Assembly (NCBI RefSeq): GCF_025854275.1
Contig: NZ_CP107567.1
Coordinates: 2,480,001-2,544,000 of the forward strand
Source of the DNA: Streptomyces peucetius
GTDB lineage: Bacteria; Actinomycetota; Actinomycetes; Streptomycetales; Streptomycetaceae
Length of the DNA stretch: 64,000 nt
Direction: 5' to 3'
How positions within the stretch are numbered: the first letter of the stretch is position 1; each line of letters begins with the position of its first letter. Both the position numbers and the translations under genes were made by a program. The notes under the pieces were generated by a model. That model had not been told where the DNA came from and did not search any database. It worked only from the letters and a program-made list of their open reading frames with translations. Below are positions 1-9,943 of this stretch, in pieces.

Positions 1-489
1 TTCGCGGTCCGTGAGGCCGTCCGGGCCGCCGGACCTGGGGAGTTGAGGAGCGGAGAGGACGCGCGCGATCAGTCGGGACGTCGGACCCGGCGAGAGAAGG
101 GCCTCGCCGGCCGCGACCGTGCGGATCGCCGCCAGCAGGTCGGCCGGCTTGGTGTCCTTCACCAGGAACCCCGACGCGCCGGCCCGCAGCGCCTCCATGA
201 TGTGCTCGTCGGTGTCGTACGTGGTCAGGACGAGGACCTTGACGCCCGCGAGGTCGTCGTCCGCGGCGATGAGGCGGGTGGCCGCGATGCCGTCGAGTTC
301 GGGCATGCGGATGTCCATGACCACCAGGTCGGCCCGTTCACTGCGGGCGAGTTCGACGGCCTCCGCGCCCGTGCCGGCCTGGCCGACGACCTCCATGTCA
401 CGGGCGGATTCCACCAGCATCGCGAACGCCGCCCGTACCAGGGTCTGGTCGTCGGCGAGCAGGACGCGGATCGGGTTCACGGCGTTCAT
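1..489 (-). CDS. Two-component response regulator, NarL/LuxR type (partial)
   Basis: Partial gene: the 163 visible codons hold the receiver domain, and the C-terminal LuxR-type helix-turn-helix is cut off by the window edge just after its first residues (LTDRE). Receiver features are present: the acidic pair D13/D14, phosphoacceptor D59 in VVMDIRMPE, T89/T90 and K111 in FLVKD. The ATG at 489-487 overlaps the stop codon of the upstream histidine kinase gene as ATGA, so the two are translationally coupled and form a cognate pair. In this family the kinase phosphorylates D59 and the regulator then binds DNA. The target is unknown; the neighbouring exporter gene is a plausible candidate. Confidence 0.93.
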   Translation of the reverse strand, partial: MNAVNPIRVLLADDQTLVRAAFAMLVESARDMEVVGQAGTGAEAVELARSERADLVVMDIRMPELDGIAATRLIAADDDLAGVKVLVLTTYDTDEHIMEALRAGASGFLVKDTKPADLLAAIRTVAAGEALLSPGPTSRLIARVLSAPQLPRSGGPDGLTDRE

Positions 490-1700
490 ACGGCGGCCTC
501 CGACGGCTGCAGGGGCAAGGTCGCGGCGACTTCGAAACCGGGTACGTCCCCGCGCGGGCCGGCCGCCAGCGTGCCGCCCACGCTGCGCGCCCGCTCCCGC
601 ATCCCGAGGATGCCGAAGCCGGAGCCGTGGACCGGCGCCGGGGCGTTCCCGTCGTCGGTGACCTCGACCCGCAGGGCGTCCCCGTCGCGGACCACCGTCA
701 CCGTGATACGTACCCCCGACCCGCCGTGCCGCACCGCGTTCGTCAGCGACTCCTGCACGATCCGGTACGCGGCCGCCGCCACGGCGGGCGTCAGCGGCGC
801 GTCCCCGGTGCGCAGGTTCAGCTCCGCGCCCGCCGTCCGTACCAGTTGCGGAAGCGCCGCGAGGTCCGGCAGCGGGCCGTCGCAGTCCGGGCCGTCGGCG
901 CGCAGCACCTCGAGCGTCGTGCGCAGTTCGCCGCGCGCGGTACGGCAGGTCTCCGCGATGTCGTCCAGTGCCTTGGCGATCGCGGCCCGGTCGAGGCGGT
1001 CGGGGTCGACGCTCAGGACGTGGGAGGCGACGGAGGTCTGGACGCCGATGAGGGTGATGGAGTGCGCGAGGAGGTCGTGCAGATCGCGGGCGATCCGCAG
1101 CCGTTCCTCGGCGACACGGCGGGCTGCCTCCTCCTCACGGGTGCGCTCGGCCCGCTCGGCACGGCCCACCACGGAGGCGATGTAGCGGCGGTAGGTGCGT
1201 ACGTCGACGCCGCAGACCAGTACGGCGAGGATCCAGCCGGAGGTGCGCAGCGACTCCAGGCCCTCGTGGGTGCCGACGTTGAACATGATCGTCAGGGTGA
1301 CGCCGATGACGAGACAGCCGACGAAGAACGTGTACAGGGGGCGTGCGGTGACCGCCACGGTGTAGAGGGCGAGCAGGGACGCCGGTACGGGCGCGGCGTG
1401 GGTGTTGTCCAGCGCGTGGTACGGCCCGACGCAGGCCACCACGGCGAGGAGTACGGGCCCGGGGTACGCCCGCCGCCACACCAGGGGCACGACGCTTCCC
1501 GCGAGGAGCACCCACCCCAGGGCGTCCGGCCTGCGGCCGTGGTCGACGAGAAGCGCGAGCGCGAGGGAGAGGGCGCCGAAGGCCGCGGCGATGAAGGCGT
1601 CGTTGCGGGTGCGGTGGGGGACGGTGAGGGGGTCGCGGCTGATCGCGTCGATCACGCGCTCGCCGAAGCGGGGGCGGGTGGGGGCGAGTGTGTGCGGCAC
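486..1700 (-). CDS. Sensor histidine kinase, DesK/NarX (HisKA_3) type
   Basis: Membrane sensor kinase partnering the response regulator immediately downstream. The N-terminal third holds several hydrophobic membrane segments. These are followed by a charged linker, the dimerisation/phosphoacceptor motif ARDLHDLLAHS (His in LHD is the expected phosphosite), and a C-terminal ATPase domain with an N box (VQESLTNAVRH) and a G box (GSGFGILGMRERA). Start choice: GTG at 1700 has AGGA seven bases upstream; an ATG at 1727 and a GTG at 1736 are alternatives, but they abut the terminator hairpin. The stop overlaps the regulator start (ATGA). No ligand-binding extracellular domain is evident, so the signal is probably sensed in or near the membrane. 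Confidence 0.9.
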   Translation of the reverse strand: MPHTLAPTRPRFGERVIDAISRDPLTVPHRTRNDAFIAAAFGALSLALALLVDHGRRPDALGWVLLAGSVVPLVWRRAYPGPVLLAVVACVGPYHALDNTHAAPVPASLLALYTVAVTARPLYTFFVGCLVIGVTLTIMFNVGTHEGLESLRTSGWILAVLVCGVDVRTYRRYIASVVGRAERAERTREEEAARRVAEERLRIARDLHDLLAHSITLIGVQTSVASHVLSVDPDRLDRAAIAKALDDIAETCRTARGELRTTLEVLRADGPDCDGPLPDLAALPQLVRTAGAELNLRTGDAPLTPAVAAAAYRIVQESLTNAVRHGGSGVRITVTVVRDGDALRVEVTDDGNAPAPVHGSGFGILGMRERARSVGGTLAAGPRGDVPGFEVAATLPLQPSEAAV

Positions 1701-1735
1701 GGGTCCATCCTGAGCCAGTAGTTGCATTTCCCCCA

Positions 1736-1767
1736 CCCCGCCCTTCCCCGCTGTGGGAAGGGCGGGG
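1736..1767 (-). terminator. Perfect 13-bp hairpin, terminator of the MMPL gene
   Basis: Arms at 1736-1748 and 1755-1767 are perfectly complementary (13 bp) around a 6-base loop. It lies between the end of the MMPL exporter gene and the start of the kinase gene, both on the minus strand. There is no U-tract, as is usual for Streptomyces terminators. Confidence 0.75.
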
Positions 1768-1788
1768 TCGGGGGCGGGGCCCCGCGGG

Positions 1789-3867
1789 CTACGGGCGGCG
1801 GCTGAGCCGGCCGGGCCACCACACGCGTCGTCCCAGCAGCAGACTCGCCGACGTCACCAGGTACGTACGCACCAGGAAGGTGTCCAGCAGCACGCCCACC
1901 GCCACCAGGAAGCCCATCTCGAAGAGCGGCACCAGCGGCAGGTTCATCAGGACGGTGAACGTGGCGGCGAGCACGATGCCCGCCGAGGCGATCACGCCGC
2001 CGGTCGTGCGCAGCGCGGTGAGCGCCGCCGCCGCGGGCTCCGCGCCCGCCAGGGCCTCCTCGCGCATCCGATGCATCAGGAAGATGCCGTAGTCGACGCC
2101 GAGGGCGACGAGGAAGACGAAGGAGAGCAGCGGCATGCTCGGGTCGAGCCCTTCGAAGCCGAAGACCGGTTCGAAGAGGAGTCCGCCGAGCCCCATGACG
2201 GCTCCCCACACGGCCACCACGGCGGCGGTGAGCATCAGCGGTGCGACGATGCTGCGCAGCAGGACCATGAGGATCAGCAGCACCGCGGCGAGCACGAGCG
2301 GGATCACGATCTTCTGATCACGGGCGTTGGTGTCGGCCAGATCCATTTGCTGGGCGCTCGGCCCGCCGACGTGGCTGCCTTCGAGGCCGGCGCGCAGTGC
2401 CTTGATGGTGGCGCTCTCGCCCGCCGTCTCCGGCGCGTCCTTCGCGAAGACGGTGATCTCGGTCCAGCCGCCGCCGGAGCGGCCGGCTCGCGCCGAAGCC
2501 ACGCCTTCGGTGCCCTGTGCCTCGGCCAGGGCCTCGGCGGCGCGGCCGGTGGGTGTGACGACGGTGATGGGCTGGGTGCCCTGTCCCGGGTAGGCCTCGG
2601 TGAGGACCTTCATCGCGGCCACGGACTCGGGCTGCTGCGTGAAGCTGTCCTCCTGTGCGAGGTTGCCGGGCAGGTTGAACGCGCCGAGGGCGAGCGCGCC
2701 GAGCAGCAGCACACCGGAGACGAGGACGGCGGCCGGACGGCGGCCGGCGGAGCTGCCCATGGCGGCGAAGACCGAGCGGCGCTGCTTGGGCTCGGAACCG
2801 TACGCGGGCACCAGCGGCCAGAAGACGCGGCGCCCGAGCAGCACGAGCACGGCGGGCAGCAGGGTCAGCATGGCGGCCAGGGCGCACACGACGCCGACGG
2901 CGCCGACCGGTCCGAGGCCGCTGGCGCTGTTCAGGTCGGCGGCGAGCAGGCACAGCAGGCCCGCCGCGACCGTGCCCGACGAGGCGAGGACGGCGGGGCC
3001 GCAGCCGCGCAGGGCGGCGAGCATGGCGTCGTACGGCCGCTCGATGCGCCGCAGTTCCTCGCGGTAGCGGGCGACGAGCAGCAGGGCGTAGTCGGTGCCC
3101 GCGCCGAAGACCAGGACGGTCATGACGGCGGCGCTCTGACTGGTGACGGTCAGGTCGAAGCCCTGGATGAGCCCGTAGACGAGTGCCTGCGAGGCGACGG
3201 CGGCGGCGCCGACGACGGTGAGGGGCACGAGCCACAGGAAGGGGCTGCGGTAGGTGAGGATCAGCAGCACGGCGACGACGAGGACGGTCGCCAGCATGAG
3301 CGTGCCGTCGATGGTCTCGAAGACCTTCTCCATGTCGGTCATCAGGGCGCCGGGCCCGCCGAGGGCGGCGTCGAGCCCTTCGACGGGTGCGGCGTCCAGC
3401 CGTTCCCGCACGTCGTCGACGAGGGCGATGCGCGCGTCGTTGTCGGTGCCGGGCTCGGTGGTCGACATCGGGTACATCAGGGTGGTGCCGTCCTCGGACG
3501 GGATGCCCTGCGGCGGGGGGCCGTCGAACGCGTGGGCGCCGGTGATCAGGTCGATCTGCTCCTGCGCGTGGGAGCGGTCGGCGGCGGTGAGGCCGCCGTC
3601 CCGGTGGTAGACGACGACCAGTTCCGTCGACTCCCCGCCGGGGAGGGCCTGTTCGATCCTGGCGACCTGTGTGGAGTCGGCACTCGCCGGCAGGTAGTCG
3701 ACGACGTTGTCCCGCTGGGCGTCGGCGAGTTGGCCGGCGAAGGGCAGGGCGAGCGCGATGACCGCGGCCCACAGTGCCACCACGGCCCACGGCACGGCAC
3801 GCCGACCGCCCGGGCGGGCGGGTGGCTTCGCCGGTGGTGTCTCGCGTGCGGTCAGTACGGGCCCCAT
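1789..3867 (-). CDS. MMPL-family (RND superfamily) membrane transporter
   Basis: 692-residue polytopic membrane protein of the MMPL family, known for exporting lipids, polyketides or drugs using the proton gradient. It has the duplicated architecture: one N-terminal membrane helix, a large extracytoplasmic domain, a block of five to six helices containing GAGTDYALLL, then a second extracytoplasmic domain and helix block containing ALGVDYGIFLMHR. The Asp-Tyr motifs in the two blocks are the conserved proton-relay signature. ATG at 3867 is preceded by AGGGGAG at good spacing; the longer reading frame upstream lacks a better site. It ends before a strong hairpin, then the histidine kinase pair follows on the same strand. 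The substrate cannot be deduced. Confidence 0.9.
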   Translation of the reverse strand: MGPVLTARETPPAKPPARPGGRRAVPWAVVALWAAVIALALPFAGQLADAQRDNVVDYLPASADSTQVARIEQALPGGESTELVVVYHRDGGLTAADRSHAQEQIDLITGAHAFDGPPPQGIPSEDGTTLMYPMSTTEPGTDNDARIALVDDVRERLDAAPVEGLDAALGGPGALMTDMEKVFETIDGTLMLATVLVVAVLLILTYRSPFLWLVPLTVVGAAAVASQALVYGLIQGFDLTVTSQSAAVMTVLVFGAGTDYALLLVARYREELRRIERPYDAMLAALRGCGPAVLASSGTVAAGLLCLLAADLNSASGLGPVGAVGVVCALAAMLTLLPAVLVLLGRRVFWPLVPAYGSEPKQRRSVFAAMGSSAGRRPAAVLVSGVLLLGALALGAFNLPGNLAQEDSFTQQPESVAAMKVLTEAYPGQGTQPITVVTPTGRAAEALAEAQGTEGVASARAGRSGGGWTEITVFAKDAPETAGESATIKALRAGLEGSHVGGPSAQQMDLADTNARDQKIVIPLVLAAVLLILMVLLRSIVAPLMLTAAVVAVWGAVMGLGGLLFEPVFGFEGLDPSMPLLSFVFLVALGVDYGIFLMHRMREEALAGAEPAAAALTALRTTGGVIASAGIVLAATFTVLMNLPLVPLFEMGFLVAVGVLLDTFLVRTYLVTSASLLLGRRVWWPGRLSRRP

Positions 3868-3894
3868 GGGCGTCTCCCCTTCGTACGGGCGTCC

Positions 3895-3913
3895 GGTGAC
3901 TGGATGCGTCACC
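3895..3913. promoter_or_regulatory. Inverted repeat upstream of MMPL gene (candidate operator)
   Basis: GGTGAC-N7-GTCACC, a perfect 6-bp inverted repeat centred about 37 bases upstream of the MMPL start codon. Its position suits an operator or the 5' leader, but no regulator can be assigned. Confidence 0.3.
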
Positions 3914-3964
3914 AGCGTCCCGTCGCGGGGAGGCGGATTCGTCGCGCGCGAGGGCGAGATGGCC

Positions 3965-4013
3965 CGTACTCCGCGGGGCGGCATGCCGGCGGCCGTACTC
4001 CCCGTGGAGTACG
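3965..4013 (-). terminator. Hairpin downstream of the TerB-like gene
   Basis: Arms 3965-3978 and 4000-4013 pair over 14 positions with one mismatch, enclosing a 21-base loop. It sits 29 bases past the stop of the TerB-like gene, between it and the MMPL gene, and probably ends the TerB-like transcript. Confidence 0.5.
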
Positions 4014-4041
4014 CGGCCGTTCAGGGGGCGGACCGGTCGGG

Positions 4042-4734
4042 TCAGAAGGGGGCGCGGGCCGTCTCCATCAGGCGCACCGTGTCGTCCTCGTCCAGTTGCA
4101 GCGCCGCGCCCACGGTGGTGAGGACCTCGCGCTCGGCCTGGGTGTAGGGCCCGTCGGCGAGGGCGATCCGTGCGCCCTGGAGCAGGATCGACTCGCGTCC
4201 GGCGGGGGCCAGGTGCGGGGCGAGCGGTTCGAGCGCCTCGTGGAGTTCGATGGCGAGCGCCGCGCCGTAGGGGCCGGCATCCGCGATGTACCGGCCGGTG
4301 TCGGCGGCGAGCGCCTCGATCAGGGAGGTGAGCTGGTCCTCGGTGCAGTCGTCGAGCCCGGCGGCGCGCACGGTGTGGACCGCGGTCTCGCGGACGCTGC
4401 GGGAGGAGGTGCCGCCGGAGGCGAGCACGGCGAGGGCGACGGTGTGCACCGCGTCCCTGAGCATCGCCGAGAAGCGGCTGGTGGTGGGGTGGTCGAGGGC
4501 GTCCGTACTGAAGTGGCCGTGGCAGGCGGCGCATTCGACGACGGGTCCGGCGAGGCCGCGCGGCAGCAGCGGAACGCCGAGGACCGCGAAGCGGCGGCGG
4601 CCGGTGCGGCGGCGGTAGTTGCGGTCGCCTCCGCAGTCGGGACAGAAGAACTCGCCGTCGCCGACGGTGTTCCAGGACGTGTGAATGCCGCATACCCGCA
4701 GTTTTCGGACGGACATTCCCCGGGCTGGCAGCAC
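4042..4734 (-). CDS. TerB-like protein with N-terminal zinc ribbon
   Basis: 230-residue soluble protein. The N-terminal quarter contains paired cysteine motifs (FFCPDCGGD and VECAACHGH) typical of a zinc ribbon. The C-terminal two thirds is all-helical with the TerB-like pattern (acidic helices, VLTTVGAALQLDEDD near the end) seen in the tellurite-resistance-associated TerB/DjlA superfamily. GTG at 4734 has GGAGG six bases upstream and is the best-supported start; an internal ATG at 4716 is an alternative. TerB domains bind divalent metal and associate with membrane-stress systems, but no other ter genes are here, so a role in tellurite resistance should not be assumed. A promoter and a 16-base palindrome lie just upstream. 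Confidence 0.8.
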   Translation of the reverse strand: MLPARGMSVRKLRVCGIHTSWNTVGDGEFFCPDCGGDRNYRRRTGRRRFAVLGVPLLPRGLAGPVVECAACHGHFSTDALDHPTTSRFSAMLRDAVHTVALAVLASGGTSSRSVRETAVHTVRAAGLDDCTEDQLTSLIEALAADTGRYIADAGPYGAALAIELHEALEPLAPHLAPAGRESILLQGARIALADGPYTQAEREVLTTVGAALQLDEDDTVRLMETARAPF

Positions 4735-4753
4735 CTCGCACCTCCATCACGCT

Positions 4754-4808
4754 GCGGCAGCGCTGCCGCGTTGACGTGATGTTAGCCACATGAACGATGT
4801 CGCGTCAG
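4754..4808 (-). promoter_or_regulatory. Promoter and palindrome upstream of the TerB-like gene
   Basis: Minus-strand -35 CTGACG (4808-4803), 18-bp spacer and -10 TAACAT (4784-4779) match the vegetative sigma consensus. A perfect 16-base palindrome (4754-4769, GCGGCAGC/GCTGCCGC) falls in the expected 5' leader between the transcription start and the ribosome binding site. It could be an operator or a leader hairpin. Confidence 0.5.
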
Positions 4809-4880
4809 CACCCCGGAGGAGGTGTGAATCGACATGGCTGATTCCGCTCCCCGGCACAACTGCGTGCACAGCAGCGCAAA

Positions 4881-4916
4881 ACGCCGGACCTGCTCACGAT
4901 CGAGCAGGCCCGGCGT
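4881..4916 (-). terminator. leuA terminator hairpin
   Basis: Arms 4881-4895 and 4902-4916 pair over 15 positions with a single mismatch around a 6-base loop, starting 23 bases after the leuA stop codon. It separates leuA from the oppositely promoted TerB-like unit. Confidence 0.75.
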
Positions 4917-4938
4917 CCGGGACCGAAGTGCGGGTGTG

Positions 4939-6836
<1,898 letters not shown>

Positions 6837-6885
6837 GATGCGAAGAAGACTAGCCGAGCCTCAGCGTGAGCGTGGGGTCTGTTTC

Positions 6886-6917
6886 AGTATGCGGGACGAC
6901 CGGCCAGTAACGGTCAA
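6886..6917 (-). promoter_or_regulatory. Possible promoter in the leuA / metalloprotease divergent region
   Basis: Minus-strand TTGACC (6917-6912) with CATACT (6891-6886) 20 bases downstream. The hexamers are good but the spacer is long. The other candidate for leuA is TAGTCT at 6852-6847. Beyond the leader and these elements I see nothing else in the roughly 290-base gap between leuA and the divergent metalloprotease gene. Confidence 0.25.
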
Positions 6918-6994
6918 ATGTTGCCTATCACTCCATTTCATTAACCACTCTCGCTTTCCGCGACAGACCCATCACGTACTGCCACATTCGCTTC

Positions 6995-8050
6995 ATGGAC
7001 ATTCGCACCCCGGTCTTCTGCGGCATCGTGCCGCCGCACATCCTCGACAAGCTCGCCCGCGCCGACGACCCGGCCGTCTCCGGACCCGCCCGGCGCACCC
7101 TCCAGGCCGACGCCGCGCACCGCACCGGGCGCCGGCTGACCACCGTGATCGGTGCCGCCGCACGCGCCGTCGCCGCACCGGCCGACGGGCCGCGACGCAC
7201 CGTGTACGACGCGCGGAACGGCACCGCGCTGCCGGGCACCCGGGTGCGCGGCGAGGGCGAAGAGGTGGTCAAGGACGCCACCGTCAACCGTGCGTACGCG
7301 GGCCTCGGCGCGACCTTCGAGCTGCTGACCGCCTACGGACGCAGCTCCGTCGACGGGGCCGGCCTGCCGCTGGACGCGACCGTCCACTACGACGAGCAGT
7401 ACTCGAACGCCTTCTGGAACGGTGAGCAGATGGTGTTCGGTGACGGTGACGGCGAGGTGTTCCTCGACTTCACCGTCGCGGTCGACGTCATCGCGCACGA
7501 GCTGGCCCACGGCCTGACCCAGTACACGGCGAATCTGAGCTACTTCGGCCAGCCCGGCGCTCTCAACGAGTCGGTGTCCGACGTGCTGGGCTCACTCGTC
7601 AAGCAGCGGACCCTGGGCCAGAGCGCCGACGAGGCCGACTGGCTGATCGGCGCGGGGCTGCTCGCGCCCCGGGTCGAGGGCGTCGCACTGCGTTCGATGA
7701 AGGCGCCGGGGACCGCGTACGACGACGACGTGCTCGGCAAGGACCCGCAGCCCGCCACGATGGAGGACTACGTCCGGACGGGCCGCGACAACGGCGGTGT
7801 CCACATCAACTCCGGCATCCCCAACCACGCCTTCTACCTGCTCGCCACCCGGCTCGGCGGGCGGGCCTGGGAGCGGGCGGGGCAGATCTGGTTCGACGTG
7901 CTCACCGGGGGCGAACTGCCGGTGGACGCCGACTTCGGGAGCTTCGCCCGGCTGACGACGGCCGCCGCGAAGGCGCGCTACGGCGACGGCGAGGAACTGG
8001 AGGCCGTGCTCAAGGCATGGTCGCAGGTCGGCGTGAAGACGTCCGAATGA
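6995..8050 (+). CDS. Protealysin-like M4 zinc metalloprotease
   Basis: 351-residue member of peptidase family M4 (thermolysin family). The zinc site HELAH, the glutamate-bearing GALNESVSD helix and the C-terminal HINSGIPNHAFYLLA segment with the catalytic histidine are all present. The N-terminus is a short propeptide of the protealysin type, with PVFCGIVPPHILDKLA close to the start, and there is no recognisable signal peptide, so the enzyme is either cytoplasmic or released by an unconventional route. The family's propeptide is removed by autoprocessing. It is divergent from leuA, and 59 bases downstream lies a gene for an emfourin-like inhibitor, the expected partner. Confidence 0.92.
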   Translation: MDIRTPVFCGIVPPHILDKLARADDPAVSGPARRTLQADAAHRTGRRLTTVIGAAARAVAAPADGPRRTVYDARNGTALPGTRVRGEGEEVVKDATVNRAYAGLGATFELLTAYGRSSVDGAGLPLDATVHYDEQYSNAFWNGEQMVFGDGDGEVFLDFTVAVDVIAHELAHGLTQYTANLSYFGQPGALNESVSDVLGSLVKQRTLGQSADEADWLIGAGLLAPRVEGVALRSMKAPGTAYDDDVLGKDPQPATMEDYVRTGRDNGGVHINSGIPNHAFYLLATRLGGRAWERAGQIWFDVLTGGELPVDADFGSFARLTTAAAKARYGDGEELEAVLKAWSQVGVKTSE

Positions 8051-8109
8051 CCACCCGGGCCGGGCGGCCCGGCTGTCGCCCGGCCCCGCTGTGTACTAGA
8101 ACGGGAACC

Positions 8110-8376
8110 ATGCGTATCCAGGTAAGGCGTACGGGCGGCTTCGCCGGCATCGAGCGTCACGCCGAGGTCGACACCTCGGAGCGGGACGACGCGGGCGAGG
8201 TGCACGCCCTGGCGGAACAGGCGGTGGCGGACGGCCGGGACACCCCGCCCATCGGGGTCCCCGACGGATTCAGCTACCAGCTCACGGTTGACGGGCGCAC
8301 GGTCTACTGCTCCGATCCCCGGCTGACCGACGCACAGCGGCAGCTGATCTCGCTGGTGCTCAAGGAAGGGTCCTGA
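8110..8376 (+). CDS. Emfourin-like protealysin inhibitor
   Basis: 88-residue protein beginning MRIQVRRTGGFAGI. The R-x-GGFAG start and the small single-domain size match emfourin (M4in), the proteinaceous inhibitor of protealysin-like proteases that is encoded next to its target in many bacteria. The gene follows the metalloprotease on the same strand with a 59-base gap. ATG at 8110 is chosen because the inhibitor signature begins exactly there; a longer reading frame from 8017 would overlap the protease gene. The likely role is to keep the intracellular protease inactive. The family assignment rests on the N-terminal motif and the context. Confidence 0.75.
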   Translation: MRIQVRRTGGFAGIERHAEVDTSERDDAGEVHALAEQAVADGRDTPPIGVPDGFSYQLTVDGRTVYCSDPRLTDAQRQLISLVLKEGS

Positions 8377-8409
8377 CCCTCGCCCTGGGGCCCCGGCCCC
8401 GCCCCTCGC

Positions 8410-9351
8410 TCAGAAGCCCAGCTTCCGCAGCTGCTTCGGATCGCGCTGCCAGTCCTTGGCGACCTTCACATGCAGGTCCAGGAAGACGGGCGTGCCCAGC
8501 AGCGCCTCGATGTGCTTGCGGGACTTCATGCCGACCTCCTTCAGGCGCTTGCCCTTCGGGCCGATGATGATGCCCTTCTGGCTGGGTCGCTCGATGTAGA
8601 CGTTGGCGTGGATGTCCAGCAGCGGACGGTCCGCGGGGCGGTCCTCACGCGGCAGCATCTCCTCGACGACCACCGCGATCGAGTGCGGAAGCTCGTCCCG
8701 CACGCCCTCCAGCGCGGCCTCGCGGATCAGCTCGGCGACCATCACCTGCTCGGGCTCGTCCGTGAGGTCGCCCTCCGGGTAGAGCGGCGGGCTCTCCGGG
8801 AGCAGCGGGATCAGCAGGTCGGCGACCAGCTGCACCTGCTTGTCGCCCACGGCGGAGACCGGCACGATCTCGGCCCACTCGAGACCGAGCTCCTTGCCGA
8901 GCATGTCGATCGCGAGAAGCTGCTCGGCGAGCGTCTTGGAGTCGACGAGGTCGGTCTTGGTGACGATCGCGACCTTGGGGGTCTTCTTGATCCCGGCGAG
9001 TTCCTTGGCGATGAAGCGGTCGCCGGGGCCGATCTTCTGGTCGGCGGGCAGACAGAAGCCGATCGCGTCCACCTCGGCCCACGTGGTGCGCACCACGTCG
9101 TTGAGGCGCTCCCCGAGCAGGGTCCGCGGCTTGTGCAGCCCCGGGGTGTCGACCAGGATCAGCTGCGCGTCCGGACGGTGCACGATGCCGCGCACCGTGT
9201 GCCGGGTGGTCTGCGGCCGGCTCGAGGTGATCGCCACCTTCTGGCCGACCAGAGCGTTCGTGAGGGTGGACTTGCCCGCGTTGGGGCGGCCGACGAAGCA
9301 GGCGAAGCCGGCCCGATGGGGGGCTTCGGAAGACTGGGTACGAGCGCTCAT
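8410..9351 (-). CDS. era: GTPase Era
   Basis: 313-residue ribosome-assembly GTPase that binds the 3' end of 16S rRNA and promotes 30S maturation. G1 is GRPNAGKST, the switch region contains RPQTTRH, G3 is DTPGLHKPRT and G4 is TKTD. The C-terminal KH domain carries the GxxG-like loop IIGPKGKRLKEV. The N-terminus before G1 is short. ATG at 9351 gives a protein of normal family length; an ATG nine bases earlier is possible. It usually ends the phoH-ybeY-corC-cytidine-deaminase-like cluster in actinobacteria, and here a toxin-tail remnant separates it from the deaminase-like gene. Confidence 0.96.
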   Translation of the reverse strand: MSARTQSSEAPHRAGFACFVGRPNAGKSTLTNALVGQKVAITSSRPQTTRHTVRGIVHRPDAQLILVDTPGLHKPRTLLGERLNDVVRTTWAEVDAIGFCLPADQKIGPGDRFIAKELAGIKKTPKVAIVTKTDLVDSKTLAEQLLAIDMLGKELGLEWAEIVPVSAVGDKQVQLVADLLIPLLPESPPLYPEGDLTDEPEQVMVAELIREAALEGVRDELPHSIAVVVEEMLPREDRPADRPLLDIHANVYIERPSQKGIIIGPKGKRLKEVGMKSRKHIEALLGTPVFLDLHVKVAKDWQRDPKQLRKLGF

Positions 9352-9523
9352 GGCGCCCATTGTCCCTGATGTCACGGGCCCCCGGTCACGCGCGCCCGCC
9401 TCCGGCGCCTCCGGCCGGGCCACCGCCCCCTCTCCCCGGAACAAAGCCGGCCGGCGTCCCCCGGTGCGCGGGGCGCCGGCCGGCGTCCTGTTCAGGGACG
9501 GGGAGCCGAACCGGGCGGCTCAC

Positions 9524-9943
9524 TCATCCGCCGGTGCTCCACAGGACGTCACCGTCCTCGAAGGCGCCTTCGGACCCGAACGGGTCCTCACCGCCGCGCA
9601 GCGCGCTCACCTTTCTGCACAACACCGTTCCCGAACCGCTTTCCGAGCGGAGGGAAACGACGAGAAAGCGGTCCTCCCATTTCGGATCCAGCCCGGAGAA
9701 TTCCAGAATCCGGTCCGCTTCCTCCGCAATCGCGGACATCAGCTCGACCGATGCGTACCGGGTGACGAGCTGCATGGCGCTCACGCCCTCGAAGAGAATA
9801 TCGAGGCACCTGTTCTCCGTGTCGTCCGGAACGGACCGGAGAAGCAGCTGGGAATGGCCCACCCCATAACGCCAGACCTTGAAAACACGGTCCGAGCGGA
9901 ACAGGACCCGCGCGCCGGGGGCGTCACTTGAAGGGGTTGTCAA
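9524..9943 (-). CDS. Unknown small protein, possible immunity protein
   Basis: 139-residue acidic protein of no family I recognise. Its likely start is TTG at 9943, because GGAGG lies 8 bases upstream; the GTG at 9952 overlaps that same GGAGG and cannot be used with it. The start codon lies inside the last codons of the broken toxin-like reading frame upstream, a 20-base overlap typical of toxin-immunity pairs. Regions such as RCLDILFEGVSAM and LVTRYASVELMSAIAEEAD suggest a mixed alpha/beta fold. An immunity role is inferred only from the position, size and overlap. Confidence 0.6.
   Translation of the reverse strand: MTTPSSDAPGARVLFRSDRVFKVWRYGVGHSQLLLRSVPDDTENRCLDILFEGVSAMQLVTRYASVELMSAIAEEADRILEFSGLDPKWEDRFLVVSLRSESGSGTVLCRKVSALRGGEDPFGSEGAFEDGDVLWSTGG

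Noticed and set aside
4042..4734. Tellurite resistance operon
   Set aside because: Only a TerB-like domain protein is present, without terA, terC, terD or terE neighbours.
1753..4779. Plus-strand open frame of about 1000 codons over the MMPL and TerB-like genes
   Set aside because: Composition is Gly/Arg/His-rich noise, without motifs, and it is fully antisense to two well-supported genes.
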